64,000 nucleotides of DNA from Flavobacteriaceae bacterium MAR_2010_188 (GCA_900104375.1 LT629302.1:124001-188000), one strand, 5' to 3'; positions 1 to 9,388 are shown, numbered from the stretch's first letter. A program made the numbers and translations. The notes: generated by a model from the letters alone, not told the origin.

Positions 1-161
1 GTTTTATCCGCCATTAATTCTGAAGCATCCTGCTCTTCAATTAAATTATCAGGTTCGTCCTTAAGCTTTTTAACGATTTCTTCTGAATTATTCTCGTCAA
101 CCGATTGGTTGTCCTTCTGATCTTTTCCATCTGCATCGTGCAGGTTATCTTTCTCTAACAT
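1..161 (-). CDS. N-terminus of a DUF349-type protein (partial)
   Basis: The gene starts at an ATG at 161 and runs off the left edge; 53 codons are visible. The visible part is very acidic and polar (repeated D, E, N, K, Q) and has no signal peptide, so it looks like a disordered cytoplasmic leader. From my knowledge of flavobacterial gene order, the gene after aroE is often a DUF349 coiled-coil protein that begins this way, but no DUF349 domain is visible here, so the name rests on context. It follows aroE on the same strand after 79 nt. No clear promoter was seen in that gap. Confidence 0.5.
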   Translation of the reverse strand, partial: MLEKDNLHDADGKDQKDNQSVDENNSEEIVKKLKDEPDNLIEEQDASELMADK

Positions 162-240
162 CTTACAATGTATTTTGTTTCAATTGTTAAAGATACTAAC
201 AAGAGCCTGAATAAAAAAACGTTATGGACAAAGGGATAAC

Positions 241-978
241 TTAAATCTCGTTCCAGATATGCCAAGCTTTTTCAGCTTGAAATTGTAGCATTTCACTTCC
301 GTTAATCACCTGAGCGCCTTTCATCTCACCGCAAGCTAAAAATTTTGTTACAGGAGGATTATAGACCAAATCATATAGAATATGGTTTTCGGTTAGGCCT
401 TCGTACGGTATGTCCGGACAATTATTTACATCTGGAAACGTCCCGATTGGGGTGCAATTAATGATAATAGAATATGAATGGATTATCTGCTCGGTAAGGT
501 CAGAATAAAGAAATTTTGATTTTTTGTTAGCTGTACGCGAAACATAATCGTAAGAGATGTTTAATTGTTTAAGAGTATGAGCAACCGCCTTAGAAGCTCC
601 GCCTGTTCCTAATATCAGCGCAGTCTTATGATTGGGTTTTAAAAGTGGTTTAAGTGATTTTTTAAATCCGTAAGTGTCGGTATTGTAACCTTTTAATTCA
701 CCGCTTCTGCTAACTTTTACAGTATTTACCGCTCCAATTCTTTTTGCTGTTTCATCGATTTGATTGAGAAAAGGAAGGATTTCTTCTTTATATGGAATAG
801 TTACATTAAAACCGATAAGCTCGGGATTACTCGAGAGGATATTCTTTATATCAGATATCTGCTGAAGGTCGAAGTTTTCATAGGTATATGGCAAATTCAT
901 TTTCTTGAATTTTTCAGCGAAATATCCTTTAGAAAATGAATATGAAATATTTTTACCTACGAGCCCGAATTCTGGCAT
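241..978 (-). CDS. aroE: Shikimate dehydrogenase
   Basis: Reduces 3-dehydroshikimate to shikimate with NADPH in the cytoplasmic shikimate (aromatic amino acid) pathway. The 245-residue protein has the shikimate-binding Ser pair near residues 14 and 16 (SYSFSKGYF), the NVTIPYKE motif with catalytic Lys64, NTDTYGF with catalytic Asp101, the NADP-binding glycine loop GTGGAS at 124-129, and NCTPIGT further on. It is slightly shorter than the E. coli enzyme (about 272 aa), as is usual in Bacteroidota. Its ATG lies 26 bp inside the upstream DUF368 gene, so the two are probably co-translated. Identification is secure. Confidence 0.95.
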   Translation of the reverse strand: MPEFGLVGKNISYSFSKGYFAEKFKKMNLPYTYENFDLQQISDIKNILSSNPELIGFNVTIPYKEEILPFLNQIDETAKRIGAVNTVKVSRSGELKGYNTDTYGFKKSLKPLLKPNHKTALILGTGGASKAVAHTLKQLNISYDYVSRTANKKSKFLYSDLTEQIIHSYSIIINCTPIGTFPDVNNCPDIPYEGLTENHILYDLVYNPPVTKFLACGEMKGAQVINGSEMLQFQAEKAWHIWNEI

Positions 979-1990
979 GTCTTTCTTTTATTTTTTCACC
1001 ATACCAGGCAAGCGCTAATATGCCCATAAACCCAAATATAATAAATAGAATTGCTATGAAGGTTTCTTTTGATAATTCTGGAATATAACGCTCATAATTA
1101 GAGACGATCTGTTTTCCCGTAGAATCTAAAACATAGGCACCGTCGTGATCTGTTCTGTATAGAGTGACCTTCCAAGGCCAAACAACGCCAAGCGATCCAA
1201 CAATAAAACCGATGATAGTGGCTATCGTAATATTCTTATAATTTTTAAGAATGTAACTTAATATGTGTGAAAATGATACCAGACCAACCACAGAACCCAA
1301 AGTAAAAACCAATAAGACTTTAATCATCCTCATCCTTGGTCCGTTGTGGATGAAACTAAAATCTCCGCTTATTAATTCTGAAAATGTATCGTACAAGGCA
1401 TTTACCGAATCGACCAAAAGCAACACGTAATTTCCTAATAAAATAAGAATGAAGGAGCCAGAAAAACCTGGAAGCGTCATCCCCGAAACGCTTATTATTC
1501 CGCAGAAGAAAACGAACCAGAGATTATCATTTTCTCTTGCAGGGTCTAAGAAACTAATCGCTACGCCGACAACGGCTCCCAAAACTAGCGCTGTGAGAGT
1601 GCTAGAATTCCAAGTTTTAAAATCTTTATGAATGTAATAAATAGAACCTACTATCATTCCGAAGAAGGTGCTCCATACATAAAGCTCGTAATGAACTAGA
1701 AAATAATCAAGGATTTTTGAAACTGAAAAATAGCTGAAGAGCATCCCGAGAATTAGGACACTGAGGAATTTTCCGTTTAAATAATGGTATAGACTTTTAA
1801 ACCTGCCGCTAATAAGTAGCTTGAAGGCTTTTTTATTTATTTTTTGAAGTGAATAGATAAATTCTTCATAGAAACCTGCCACAAAGGCAACAACACCGCC
1901 AGAAACTCCAGGAACCTTATTAGCAGCTCCCATACCTAATCCTTTTAAGAAGAGATAAAATTTGTCGCTTAAGGTTCTAGTGCTTTCCAT
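953..1990 (-). CDS. DUF368 polyprenyl-phosphate transporter, copy 1 (PopT family)
   Basis: A 345-residue polytopic inner-membrane protein. The diagnostic DUF368 motif is near the N-terminus (GMGAANKVPGVSGGVVAF, about residues 19-36), and a second half-repeat follows near the middle (GMTLPGFSGSFILILLGNY). DUF368 proteins (PopT) have been reported as undecaprenyl-phosphate translocases that return the C55-P carrier to the cytoplasmic face for peptidoglycan and surface polysaccharide synthesis. It differs from the adjacent copy by a long periplasmic or cytosolic insert before the last membrane segment and a basic C-terminal tail. It starts 1 nt after the stop of copy 2 and its end overlaps aroE, so the three form one operon. 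The family is certain; carrier recycling is inferred from the family. Confidence 0.88.
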   Translation of the reverse strand: MESTRTLSDKFYLFLKGLGMGAANKVPGVSGGVVAFVAGFYEEFIYSLQKINKKAFKLLISGRFKSLYHYLNGKFLSVLILGMLFSYFSVSKILDYFLVHYELYVWSTFFGMIVGSIYYIHKDFKTWNSSTLTALVLGAVVGVAISFLDPARENDNLWFVFFCGIISVSGMTLPGFSGSFILILLGNYVLLLVDSVNALYDTFSELISGDFSFIHNGPRMRMIKVLLVFTLGSVVGLVSFSHILSYILKNYKNITIATIIGFIVGSLGVVWPWKVTLYRTDHDGAYVLDSTGKQIVSNYERYIPELSKETFIAILFIIFGFMGILALAWYGEKIKERHARIRARR

Positions 1991-1991
1991 C

Positions 1992-2912
1992 TCACTCCTT
2001 ATTTGTACCTATTTTTTCAAGTAGAACGATGGTCAGAAATCCAACGATAATTAAAGTGATTGCCAACCATAGTTGTGGGTCTCCTTCAAAAGAGAAAGGA
2101 GAAATGCTTTTTTCTAATACCGGAATTTTGATTCCTTCTTCATCTACTCTCCAAGTAAGAACTTCTTTCCAAGGCCATATTTTATTTAGGGAGCCAATTA
2201 TAAAGCCAGTTAAAACGGCAAGAGTGAGATTAGGATAATGCTTGAATAACCACTTTAAAACACGGCTAAAACTTAAAAGGCCAATGATAGCGCCTAAACC
2301 AAAAATAGCAATTCTTTTAAAGTCGAAATCGTGCAGTGAATCACTTAGAGATTTGTAGGCTCCGATAATAACCAGAATAAAAGCACCCGAAATCCCAGGT
2401 AAAATCATAGCACATATTGCTAAAGCTCCTGCAAATAAAAGAAAGAACGAACCATTATTCTCAGACATTCCGGGTAATATAGATATATAGTACGCAAAGG
2501 CTGCTCCAATAATCATAGAAATGATTACACTGACTGACCATTTTTCAATTTGCTTGCCAACAAACAAGATACTTGCTATTACAAGTCCAAAGAAAAAGGA
2601 CCAGATTAAGATTGGTTCATTCTCGATCAGATATTTTGCTAACCTCATAAAGGATACAAAACTGATTAGAATTCCGCTAAAAAGTGCGAGGAGAAAATTC
2701 CCGTTTAGGGCTGTCCAGAAAGATTTAAATCCATCTTTTCTAAGTGTCGTAAAGAGTGAAAGGTCTACTTGACTAATCGTTGTAATTAGTTCTTCGTAAA
2801 TACCTGCAATAAGTGCAATCGTTCCACCAGAAACACCTGGCACGGCATCAGCAGCTCCCATCGCTATTCCTTTTAATGAAATAACAACATAGTCTGAAAA
2901 ACGTCTTTCCAT
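1992..2912 (-). CDS. DUF368 polyprenyl-phosphate transporter, copy 2 (PopT family)
   Basis: A 306-residue membrane protein with the same layout as its neighbour: GMAADAVPGVSGGT-like N-terminal signature (GIAMGAADAVPGVSGGTIAL, about residues 15-34) and a mid-protein half-repeat (CAMILPGISGAFILVIIGAY). It keeps the family-typical Asp-Ala in the signature (GAADAVPG), whereas copy 1 has GAANKVPG. It is closer in length to characterised PopT proteins than copy 1. It lies upstream of copy 1 with 1 nt between them, so the pair comes from tandem duplication and is probably translated from the same mRNA. The role as an undecaprenyl-phosphate flippase is inferred from the family. Confidence 0.9.
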   Translation of the reverse strand: MERRFSDYVVISLKGIAMGAADAVPGVSGGTIALIAGIYEELITTISQVDLSLFTTLRKDGFKSFWTALNGNFLLALFSGILISFVSFMRLAKYLIENEPILIWSFFFGLVIASILFVGKQIEKWSVSVIISMIIGAAFAYYISILPGMSENNGSFFLLFAGALAICAMILPGISGAFILVIIGAYKSLSDSLHDFDFKRIAIFGLGAIIGLLSFSRVLKWLFKHYPNLTLAVLTGFIIGSLNKIWPWKEVLTWRVDEEGIKIPVLEKSISPFSFEGDPQLWLAITLIIVGFLTIVLLEKIGTNKE

Positions 2913-2951
2913 CTAGTTATTTTAGAATAAGAAGGCTAAAGGTATGGAAAT

Positions 2952-4364
2952 TTAATGCTTAGATTTTTCTGATCTAGAAATTATATTTTTTACAGCACGC
3001 ATTTGGCGTATTGAAGGAAAAAGCTCATCTATGATGAAGTTAAATTCTTGATCTAACATCACTCCGTTTTTGAGATGATAGGTGCCTTTTTCGGTTTCGT
3101 GCAGCATAAAATTTAAACCGCCAAGGCGATATTCAATCTCGGCATTCTCAGGATAGAATTCCGCTGCCTGCATCAAATTTAAGATTGCCGCTTCATACTC
3201 TCCTAAGTTGGTAAGAATGTCTGCTCTAGATAACCAGGTTTCAATTTCATAGTTGCCAAAATCCAAGGTTTTCTTGTAACCGCGTTCAGCTTCCTCCAGA
3301 TAGTTGAGTCTATGGTTTATACGAGCATACATCTTCCAATAAATAACATTTTCAGAATCTATGTTTATGGCTTTGTTGATATAGTATAACGCTTTTTGAT
3401 AATTTTTTTGTCGATTGTAGAATTTTGTAATTGCAATCCAGCCCTTATCCAATAATGGATCCTCGTGCACAGATTTTTTATAAAATTTAAGCGCTTGGTC
3501 TAAATTCTTTAATTTTTCATAACAATGGCCTATTCGCAAAAGTGCAAACGATGTAGGCTCATCTAAGGCCAAGGTTACCTTGTAATTTTCTATTGCTGAA
3601 TGGTAATCTTTTTGAATTTCTAAAACCTTACCTTTTTCTAGATACGCTCCTACAAAGCCTTCATCTGAAATAATCGCGAAATCGAAAGCAGTTAAAGCCT
3701 TATCGAATTCTTTTTGGGAAACATATTGTCGTCCCAATTGATGCCAAGCTACTTCACAGTAAGGATTGTCATCTATATAATTGTTTAGAAACTCAATTGC
3801 TTCTGCATTTTTATCCAATACATCAAAACAGAAAATAATATTATATAGTGCTGAATAGTCATATTGATCTATTTCTAGGCATTTGGCAAAGTAATAGCCA
3901 GCTTCCTTAAATTTATCCAAGAAAAGATATTCCATCCCTAGTAGCGCAAAAATATCCGCGTCCTCATCTGATTCCTCAGTCATATCTAGGGCATATTTTA
4001 AGGCGTCTATCGCCTTACCATGTTCATCTCTTTTAGAAAGTACATTTGCTTTTTGAATATAAATCTCCTCATTGCTCGGCTCTAGTTCATAGAGTTCGTG
4101 CAAAAGGTCGTCAGCTTTATCGAGGTTATCCTCAATAATGAAGATTTCGGTTCTGAACAATCTCAGATTCACAGAATCTGGATGCTGTTGTAATCCTAAC
4201 TTAATCGCTTTTTTTGCCAGTGAAATTTTACCATTTTCAAGGTAATGATGAATTATGTTTTCGAATTCATTTGAATCGAAAAATAAAACATGATTTGTTT
4301 TAAGCATGGATTCGAAGCGGGTAAGAGAAAGATTATAGTTATTGTCGTTGGGACTAAACTCCAT
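2952..4364 (-). CDS. Tetratricopeptide repeat protein
   Basis: A 470-residue soluble protein made almost wholly of TPR-type helical pairs, with many recognisable units, for example ALLRIGHCYEKLKNLDQALK and AYLEKGKVLEIQKDYHSAIE. No signal peptide or membrane segment is visible, so it should be a cytoplasmic scaffold or adaptor. TPR proteins bind partner proteins; no partner can be named from the sequence. It lies 39 nt upstream of the two DUF368 genes and 151 nt after the aminotransferase gene, with a possible promoter in that gap, and may therefore head the TPR-DUF368-DUF368-aroE transcript. No enzymatic domain was seen. Confidence 0.85.
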   Translation of the reverse strand: MEFSPNDNNYNLSLTRFESMLKTNHVLFFDSNEFENIIHHYLENGKISLAKKAIKLGLQQHPDSVNLRLFRTEIFIIEDNLDKADDLLHELYELEPSNEEIYIQKANVLSKRDEHGKAIDALKYALDMTEESDEDADIFALLGMEYLFLDKFKEAGYYFAKCLEIDQYDYSALYNIIFCFDVLDKNAEAIEFLNNYIDDNPYCEVAWHQLGRQYVSQKEFDKALTAFDFAIISDEGFVGAYLEKGKVLEIQKDYHSAIENYKVTLALDEPTSFALLRIGHCYEKLKNLDQALKFYKKSVHEDPLLDKGWIAITKFYNRQKNYQKALYYINKAINIDSENVIYWKMYARINHRLNYLEEAERGYKKTLDFGNYEIETWLSRADILTNLGEYEAAILNLMQAAEFYPENAEIEYRLGGLNFMLHETEKGTYHLKNGVMLDQEFNFIIDELFPSIRQMRAVKNIISRSEKSKH

Positions 4365-4389
4365 AAGCAGATTTAATTTTTCCTTATTT

Positions 4390-4421
4390 TAAATTTACAG
4401 TTATCATGTTGGTTAGGGCAA
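4390..4421 (-). promoter_or_regulatory. Possible promoter of the TPR/DUF368/aroE operon
   Basis: On the minus strand TTG (4419-4421) is followed after 21 nt by TAAATTTA (4390-4397). This matches the Bacteroidota -33/-7 pattern TTG-N17-23-TAnnTTTG at all but the last base. It lies 25 nt before the start codon of the TPR gene. Confidence 0.4.
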
Positions 4422-4515
4422 CTTAAAATCTATTCTTTTTAACAAATTAATTAACATTTACAAAATTGAGTTTTTCCAAAAGCCTTTAAATAACTGATTG
4501 ACAGTAATATGCTAA

Positions 4516-5703
4516 TCATGCGTCGCTGTTTATTTTATTTAAAATTGTTAAAATAACATCACAACCAATTTTAATTTCTTCCATCGAAATAGTAAGAGGC
4601 GGAGTAATCCTAATCGCTTTAGCTTCAAACAACAGCCAAAACAAAATTAACCCTTGATCTTGAGCTTCTAATATTACCTTGGTCGCGATTTCCTCTGAAA
4701 CTGTCATCGCTGCAAGCATGAGTCCAATACCTCTAATTTCTTTTATCAGTGGATGCTTTAAATAAGAACGTATATATTCCTCTTTTTGCAAAGATTGGAC
4801 CATTAAATCTGAGTGTATTATCTCATTTACGGTAGCCAACGCGGCTGCAGCAATCACAGGGTGTCCGCCGAATGTTGTAATATGTCCGAGTTTAGGGGAT
4901 TCCTTTAAACATGACATCATGTCTTCTGAAGCGGTAAATGCGCCAATCGGCATTCCGCCACCTAGTCCTTTTCCTGTCACCAAAATATCCGGAACAACAT
5001 CGAAATTTCCAAAGCCGAACAATTTTCCGGTTCGACCGATACCAGGTTGTATTTCATCTAAAATTAAAAGGGCACCAAATTGCTGACACTTTTCCTTTAC
5101 TAATGTTAGATAATTATTTTCAGGTTGAATAAATCCGGCGCCGCCTTGAATCGTTTCTAGCAAAACGGCTGCGGTTCTATCCGTGATTTTATCTAAGTCC
5201 ACTCCTTTGTTGAATTCAATAAATTGAATATCCGGAATTAGCGGTCTATATGCTCTTTTCCTTTCTTCAAAACCCATGACGCTCATGGCGCCCATGGTAT
5301 TGCCATGATAGGCGTTATGGGCAGAAATTATCTCGCTTCTGCCAGTATATCTTTTTGCCAACTTAATGGCCCCCTCAATTGCTTCGGTCCCAGAATTTGT
5401 CAAATAGGTCGTGCTTAAACTTTCAGGAAGATTGTCAGCTAGAAGTTTTGTGAGCGCTACGGCAGGTTCTTGAATATATTCACCATAAACCATGACGTGC
5501 ATATAGCGATCCAACTGATCTTTTATGGCATTGATAACCTTAGGATGGCTATGGCCCAGACTACAGGCTGAAACTCCAGCAACAAAGTCTAAATAAGCTT
5601 TTCCGTCGGTGTCATAGATATATGATCCTTTGGCAGATGAAATTTCCATAGCCAACGGGTGAGAAGTGGTTTGTGCCTGATATTTAAAAAAGTCATTTCG
5701 CAC
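4516..5703 (-). CDS. Class III PLP-dependent aminotransferase
   Basis: A 395-residue fold-type I aminotransferase of the acetylornithine/4-aminobutyrate group. Lys245 in VTGKGLGGGMPIG is the predicted PLP-Schiff base lysine, Asp216 in LILDEIQPG binds the pyridine nitrogen, and NSGTEAIEGA (103-112) binds the phosphate. The start is GTG at 5703, which shares its first G with the TAG stop of the upstream OstA-like gene (TAGTG), so translation is probably coupled. The next in-frame Met would remove conserved N-terminal residues (DFFKYQAQTTSHPLAM), which supports the GTG. Substrate is not clear; there are no arginine, lysine or polyamine genes nearby. Family certain, exact reaction unknown. Confidence 0.88.
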   Translation of the reverse strand: MRNDFFKYQAQTTSHPLAMEISSAKGSYIYDTDGKAYLDFVAGVSACSLGHSHPKVINAIKDQLDRYMHVMVYGEYIQEPAVALTKLLADNLPESLSTTYLTNSGTEAIEGAIKLAKRYTGRSEIISAHNAYHGNTMGAMSVMGFEERKRAYRPLIPDIQFIEFNKGVDLDKITDRTAAVLLETIQGGAGFIQPENNYLTLVKEKCQQFGALLILDEIQPGIGRTGKLFGFGNFDVVPDILVTGKGLGGGMPIGAFTASEDMMSCLKESPKLGHITTFGGHPVIAAAALATVNEIIHSDLMVQSLQKEEYIRSYLKHPLIKEIRGIGLMLAAMTVSEEIATKVILEAQDQGLILFWLLFEAKAIRITPPLTISMEEIKIGCDVILTILNKINSDA

Positions 5704-7514
5704 TAATTGTCCTTTTTCTTTTTAATCACTGGATTTTTCATTGTCGCTGCCTTGATTATTGAATCGCGTTTCCGTTGATTCTCCCTAGCTTCATTCGGTA
5801 AAGAACGTCCCGCTTTTTTGTTGAAGGTTTTCGTCGCTGGTTCGGTTTTTTCAATTCTGGTCATAAGACCTTCATCAAAAAATTCTTCTTGTGGAACATA
5901 TTCTTCAAGTCCTTTAATGACAGGAAGATTTAAAGGCGGGTCATCTGAAAATAAGTCTTCTACCGATTTGGGTTGCTCCTCTTCACGCCAAACAAAACCT
6001 CGAAACTTATCGGCGTTTTCAGGAAATTGAGATTCTGGATACATCTTCCCATCCACTTGATTGATTAAGGTTAAGGTTTCAATTTCATCCTCAAAGATGT
6101 TAATGTTTATGCTTCCGGATTGTGATTTGTTTATAAATTGTAATTCGCCAACTTCATTCCTGTTGTAGTAAATAACCTCTGCATTCTTAATGATGTCTAC
6201 CGTTCGCAATTTGTTATTTTCAAATAGACCGAAGAGTTTTAGACCTTTAACTTGATTAAAGCCACTTCCTAAGGTATCCTTACTAATCAAAAAGGCATTG
6301 TCGAACACCTTTAAAGAATCTAGTTCTTCTTTTTCAACATTAGAAATAAGATGAATAGAATCACCGGTCATCTGGTTTCCCATATTCCATAATACGGGAT
6401 TTCTTTTTTCGGCAAAAGCATCCGTAGATGAATAGCGTAAGAGGTTGATCAGTTGGGTAAGGCCGCTTTTATGATCGGCATGGATAGAATCTGCTTTTCC
6501 ACTTAAATCACTTTTATAGATCTTAGCATTATAAAATGCTCTAGTGATACGATGTTCTGGTTTGCCAGTTACCATTAAAGTATCACTATGAATATAGAGT
6601 GAATCGTTTTCTTGAACCGTTATGGCCAAAGCCCGTTTCGTTATAAAAACCGAATCTCTTTCTCTAAAAACTTCTGCATAATGTCCTTTAATCACACTGT
6701 TGTTTACGGTGTCAGTGACCTTGATGTTATTTGTAGCAGAAGCGAAACTTCTTTTTCTATCAAAATACATACTGTCACCCTCCATTCTTCGGCTTTCGTA
6801 ATCGATTTTAGAATTTTTTACGAAATATCCGGTGTCATTATTGGTGTCGTAAAAACCTCTTTCGCAATAGATGGTGCTTGCATCACTGGTAATGGTTGTG
6901 GGTCCAAAAAGATAGGCGTGACCTGGCTCGGTATAGAAATCTAGTTGTTGGGTATCGATTACGTAATCTGGATTAACCAACTTTACATCGTTAACGAATT
7001 GGTATTTACTAGTTTCCATATAGTAGCGCCCAATCTTGCTGGTAATGGTCCCAGAAGTATCTCTAACCACTTCGCCGCCAGTTCTATAATAAGCTTGCTG
7101 TTTTACTCGGTCAAAATACAAGGTGTCCGTTGTAAGTCGTGACTGAGGTTCATTTAGTAGAACATTCCCTTTTGCAATCGCTAATTTAGTAGCTCCACTG
7201 TATTCTAGGTAGTCCGCATTCATGGTAATAGAATCACCTTGATTCATCTTTACATTGCTAAAAGCTTCAATAAAATCTTCCTTGATGTAGTAGAGAGCCT
7301 TGTCGCAATAAAGGTCTATTCCTTCGTGAATAACATGAATTTGCTGCGAATTATCCCTTAGAAGATTCAGTACGTTTTCTCCAGTAATACTATCCTTGAA
7401 GGTAACACCGGAATATTCGATATCTATTTTCTTCGGCTGTTGACCAAAGGATTGGTTTACAGCAAACGGAAATATCAGAATCGTAAAAAGTAAATTGATA
7501 TTTTTAATAATCAA
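5703..7514 (-). CDS. OstA/LptA-like envelope protein
   Basis: A 603-residue exported protein: signal peptide at residues 1-24 (cut near SFGQ), then repeated beta-strand units of OstA/LptA type (for example DYLEYSGATKLAIAKGNVLL and SMYFDRKRSFASATNNIKVT), and a basic, disordered tail ending in KKKKDN. OstA-fold proteins carry lipopolysaccharide across the periplasm, so a role in LPS transport is likely, though this form is much longer than LptA (about 185 aa). The start is TTG at 7514: it is the only in-frame start that keeps the signal peptide, and a perfect -7 box lies 16 nt upstream. It overlaps the aminotransferase gene by one base. Confidence 0.8.
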   Translation of the reverse strand: MIIKNINLLFTILIFPFAVNQSFGQQPKKIDIEYSGVTFKDSITGENVLNLLRDNSQQIHVIHEGIDLYCDKALYYIKEDFIEAFSNVKMNQGDSITMNADYLEYSGATKLAIAKGNVLLNEPQSRLTTDTLYFDRVKQQAYYRTGGEVVRDTSGTITSKIGRYYMETSKYQFVNDVKLVNPDYVIDTQQLDFYTEPGHAYLFGPTTITSDASTIYCERGFYDTNNDTGYFVKNSKIDYESRRMEGDSMYFDRKRSFASATNNIKVTDTVNNSVIKGHYAEVFRERDSVFITKRALAITVQENDSLYIHSDTLMVTGKPEHRITRAFYNAKIYKSDLSGKADSIHADHKSGLTQLINLLRYSSTDAFAEKRNPVLWNMGNQMTGDSIHLISNVEKEELDSLKVFDNAFLISKDTLGSGFNQVKGLKLFGLFENNKLRTVDIIKNAEVIYYNRNEVGELQFINKSQSGSININIFEDEIETLTLINQVDGKMYPESQFPENADKFRGFVWREEEQPKSVEDLFSDDPPLNLPVIKGLEEYVPQEEFFDEGLMTRIEKTEPATKTFNKKAGRSLPNEARENQRKRDSIIKAATMKNPVIKKKKDN

Positions 7515-7530
7515 TGAATGTGCGTTTGTA

Positions 7531-7538
7531 CAAAAATA
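7531..7538 (-). promoter_or_regulatory. -7 element upstream of the OstA-like gene
   Basis: TATTTTTG on the minus strand is an exact match to the Bacteroidota -7 box TAnnTTTG. It lies 16 nt before the TTG start and supports that unusual start. No good -33 TTG was seen. Confidence 0.5.
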
Positions 7539-7623
7539 ACTTTAAAATGAAGCGTTGAGTATGGCTTAACAGTTATTTTAACGGTTTTGCAATAATGGAA
7601 AATAGATGTTTTAAGTAGAAAGT

Positions 7624-8916
7624 CTATGATAATACACCGTCCATTGCTCTTATGATGGTCTGTTTTCTATCTGGACCAACCGAAACGATGCTAATCGGGA
7701 TTTCTAATTTTTTTTCTAAAAAGTCGATATAGGCATTCAAAGACTCTGGCATATGGTTTGGATCAGTCATGCTAGTAAGGTCTTCCTTCCAACCTTTAAA
7801 ATCCTTATAAATTGGAGTAACGTTTTCAGCTTCAATATTATACGGAAGATGGGTAATTACATCGCCTTTGTAATTGTATTCCGTACAAACTTTTACCTTG
7901 TCAAAACCTGAAAGCACATCGGCCTTCATCATGATAAGTTGAGTAACTCCATTAACTTGGCAGGCATACCGTAGCGCCACTAAATCTAACCAACCACAAC
8001 GTCTAGGTCTACCGGTTGTTGCGCCAAATTCGTGACCAACCCGTCCCATAGTAGCTCCGACTTCATCAAACAATTCTGTTGGGAATGGTCCTGAACCAAC
8101 TCTAGTGGTATATGCTTTAAATATTCCGAATACTTCGTTTACTTTTCCTGGAGCAATACCGAGACCAGTACAAGCGCCAGCGGCAGTAGTATTAGAAGAA
8201 GTTACAAATGGATAAGTTCCGAAATCAATATCTAAAAGTGACCCTTGAGCACCTTCTGCCAAGATTGACTTGCCAGATTTTTGAGCTTGATAAATATATT
8301 CTTCAGAATCAATAAATTTTAAGGATTTTAATGTTTCTATCGCCTTAAAGAAATCGGCTTCGAGTTCATGCAGATCATATTGAACATCTACATCGTAGAA
8401 TTTTATGAGTGCTTCGTGCTTATCGGCTAAAGCTCTATATTTTAATTTCCAGTCTTGTAATTCTATATCACCAATACGGATTCCGTTACGACCGGTCTTG
8501 TCCATATATGTTGGTCCGATTCCTTTTAAGGTAGAACCGATCTTTGCTTTTCCTTTAGAAGCTTCACTGGCGGCATCCAATAAACGATGCGTCGGAAGGA
8601 TAATATGGGCTTTTCTAGAAATCATCAGGGATTTTCTATAATCCACATCCTGTTCTTCTAGTTTGTCTAATTCCTTTTTAAAGATTACCGGATCTATAAC
8701 GACGCCATTTCCAACCAAATTAACTTTGTCTTCATGAAAAATCCCAGATGGAATGGTATGTAGAACGTGTTTTTTTCCATTAAAGACCAACGTATGTCCA
8801 GCATTCGGACCACCTTGAAAACGCGCTATAATATCGTATTTTGTGGTAAGTACGTCAACAATTTTTCCTTTGCCTTCGTCACCCCATTGTAAACCGAGTA
8901 GTAAATCTACTGCCAT
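7624..8916 (-). CDS. purA: Adenylosuccinate synthetase
   Basis: Joins IMP and aspartate using GTP to give adenylosuccinate, the first committed step to AMP. The 430-residue length is normal for the family. Visible motifs are the N-terminal P-loop GLQWGDEGKGK with catalytic Asp (about residue 13), GGPNAGHT with the catalytic His, IGPTYMDKTGRNGIR, EGAQGSLLDIDFGTYP, TTAAGACTGLG and GATTGRPRRCGWLD. It lies 6 nt after fur, so fur and purA are transcribed together, an arrangement I know from other flavobacteria. Identification is secure. Confidence 0.97.
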   Translation of the reverse strand: MAVDLLLGLQWGDEGKGKIVDVLTTKYDIIARFQGGPNAGHTLVFNGKKHVLHTIPSGIFHEDKVNLVGNGVVIDPVIFKKELDKLEEQDVDYRKSLMISRKAHIILPTHRLLDAASEASKGKAKIGSTLKGIGPTYMDKTGRNGIRIGDIELQDWKLKYRALADKHEALIKFYDVDVQYDLHELEADFFKAIETLKSLKFIDSEEYIYQAQKSGKSILAEGAQGSLLDIDFGTYPFVTSSNTTAAGACTGLGIAPGKVNEVFGIFKAYTTRVGSGPFPTELFDEVGATMGRVGHEFGATTGRPRRCGWLDLVALRYACQVNGVTQLIMMKADVLSGFDKVKVCTEYNYKGDVITHLPYNIEAENVTPIYKDFKGWKEDLTSMTDPNHMPESLNAYIDFLEKKLEIPISIVSVGPDRKQTIIRAMDGVLS

Positions 8917-8922
8917 AAAAAA

Positions 8923-9378
8923 TTAGTTTGGTTGGTTGTTTTTTGTTCCGTAAAAATAAAGCGAATGCTTATTGATTTTTATATCGAAAACTTCTTCTAT
9001 CGTTTGTTTGATGGATTGAATCCGTGGATCACAAAACTCTATTACTTCGCCAGTGTCCGTTAAGATAACATGATCATGTTGTCTGTCAAAATAAGATTTC
9101 TCGTACTGCGCCTGGTTCTGACCAAATTGGTGCTTTCTTACCAGACCGCATTCTAAAAGAATTTCTATTGTATTGTATAGAGTTGCACGACTCACACGAT
9201 AGTTCTTGGATTTCATCTTAATATAGAGTGATTCTATATCAAAATGGTCATCGCTATCGTAGATTTCTTGGAGTATCGCGTAACGTTCTGGAGTTTTTCG
9301 GTGACCTTTATCTTCAAGGAAACTGGTAAAGACTTTCTTTACAATTTCTTGATTTGTCTGTTCTACTTTTACGCTCAT
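8923..9378 (-). CDS. fur: Fur-family metal-dependent transcriptional repressor
   Basis: A 151-residue DNA-binding repressor that normally senses iron or a related metal or peroxide. The winged helix lies at residues 15-90 ([20 protein letters not shown] is the recognition region), followed by the metal-binding dimerisation domain with [20 protein letters not shown]. Only one Cys is found in that part and no C-terminal CxxC is present, so the structural zinc site of many Fur and PerR proteins is missing. It could therefore be Fur-, PerR- or Zur-like; sequence alone does not settle this. It has a -7 box of its own 10 nt upstream and is followed directly by purA. Confidence 0.85.
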   Translation of the reverse strand: MSVKVEQTNQEIVKKVFTSFLEDKGHRKTPERYAILQEIYDSDDHFDIESLYIKMKSKNYRVSRATLYNTIEILLECGLVRKHQFGQNQAQYEKSYFDRQHDHVILTDTGEVIEFCDPRIQSIKQTIEEVFDIKINKHSLYFYGTKNNQPN

Positions 9379-9388
9379 ATTAAGGGTG

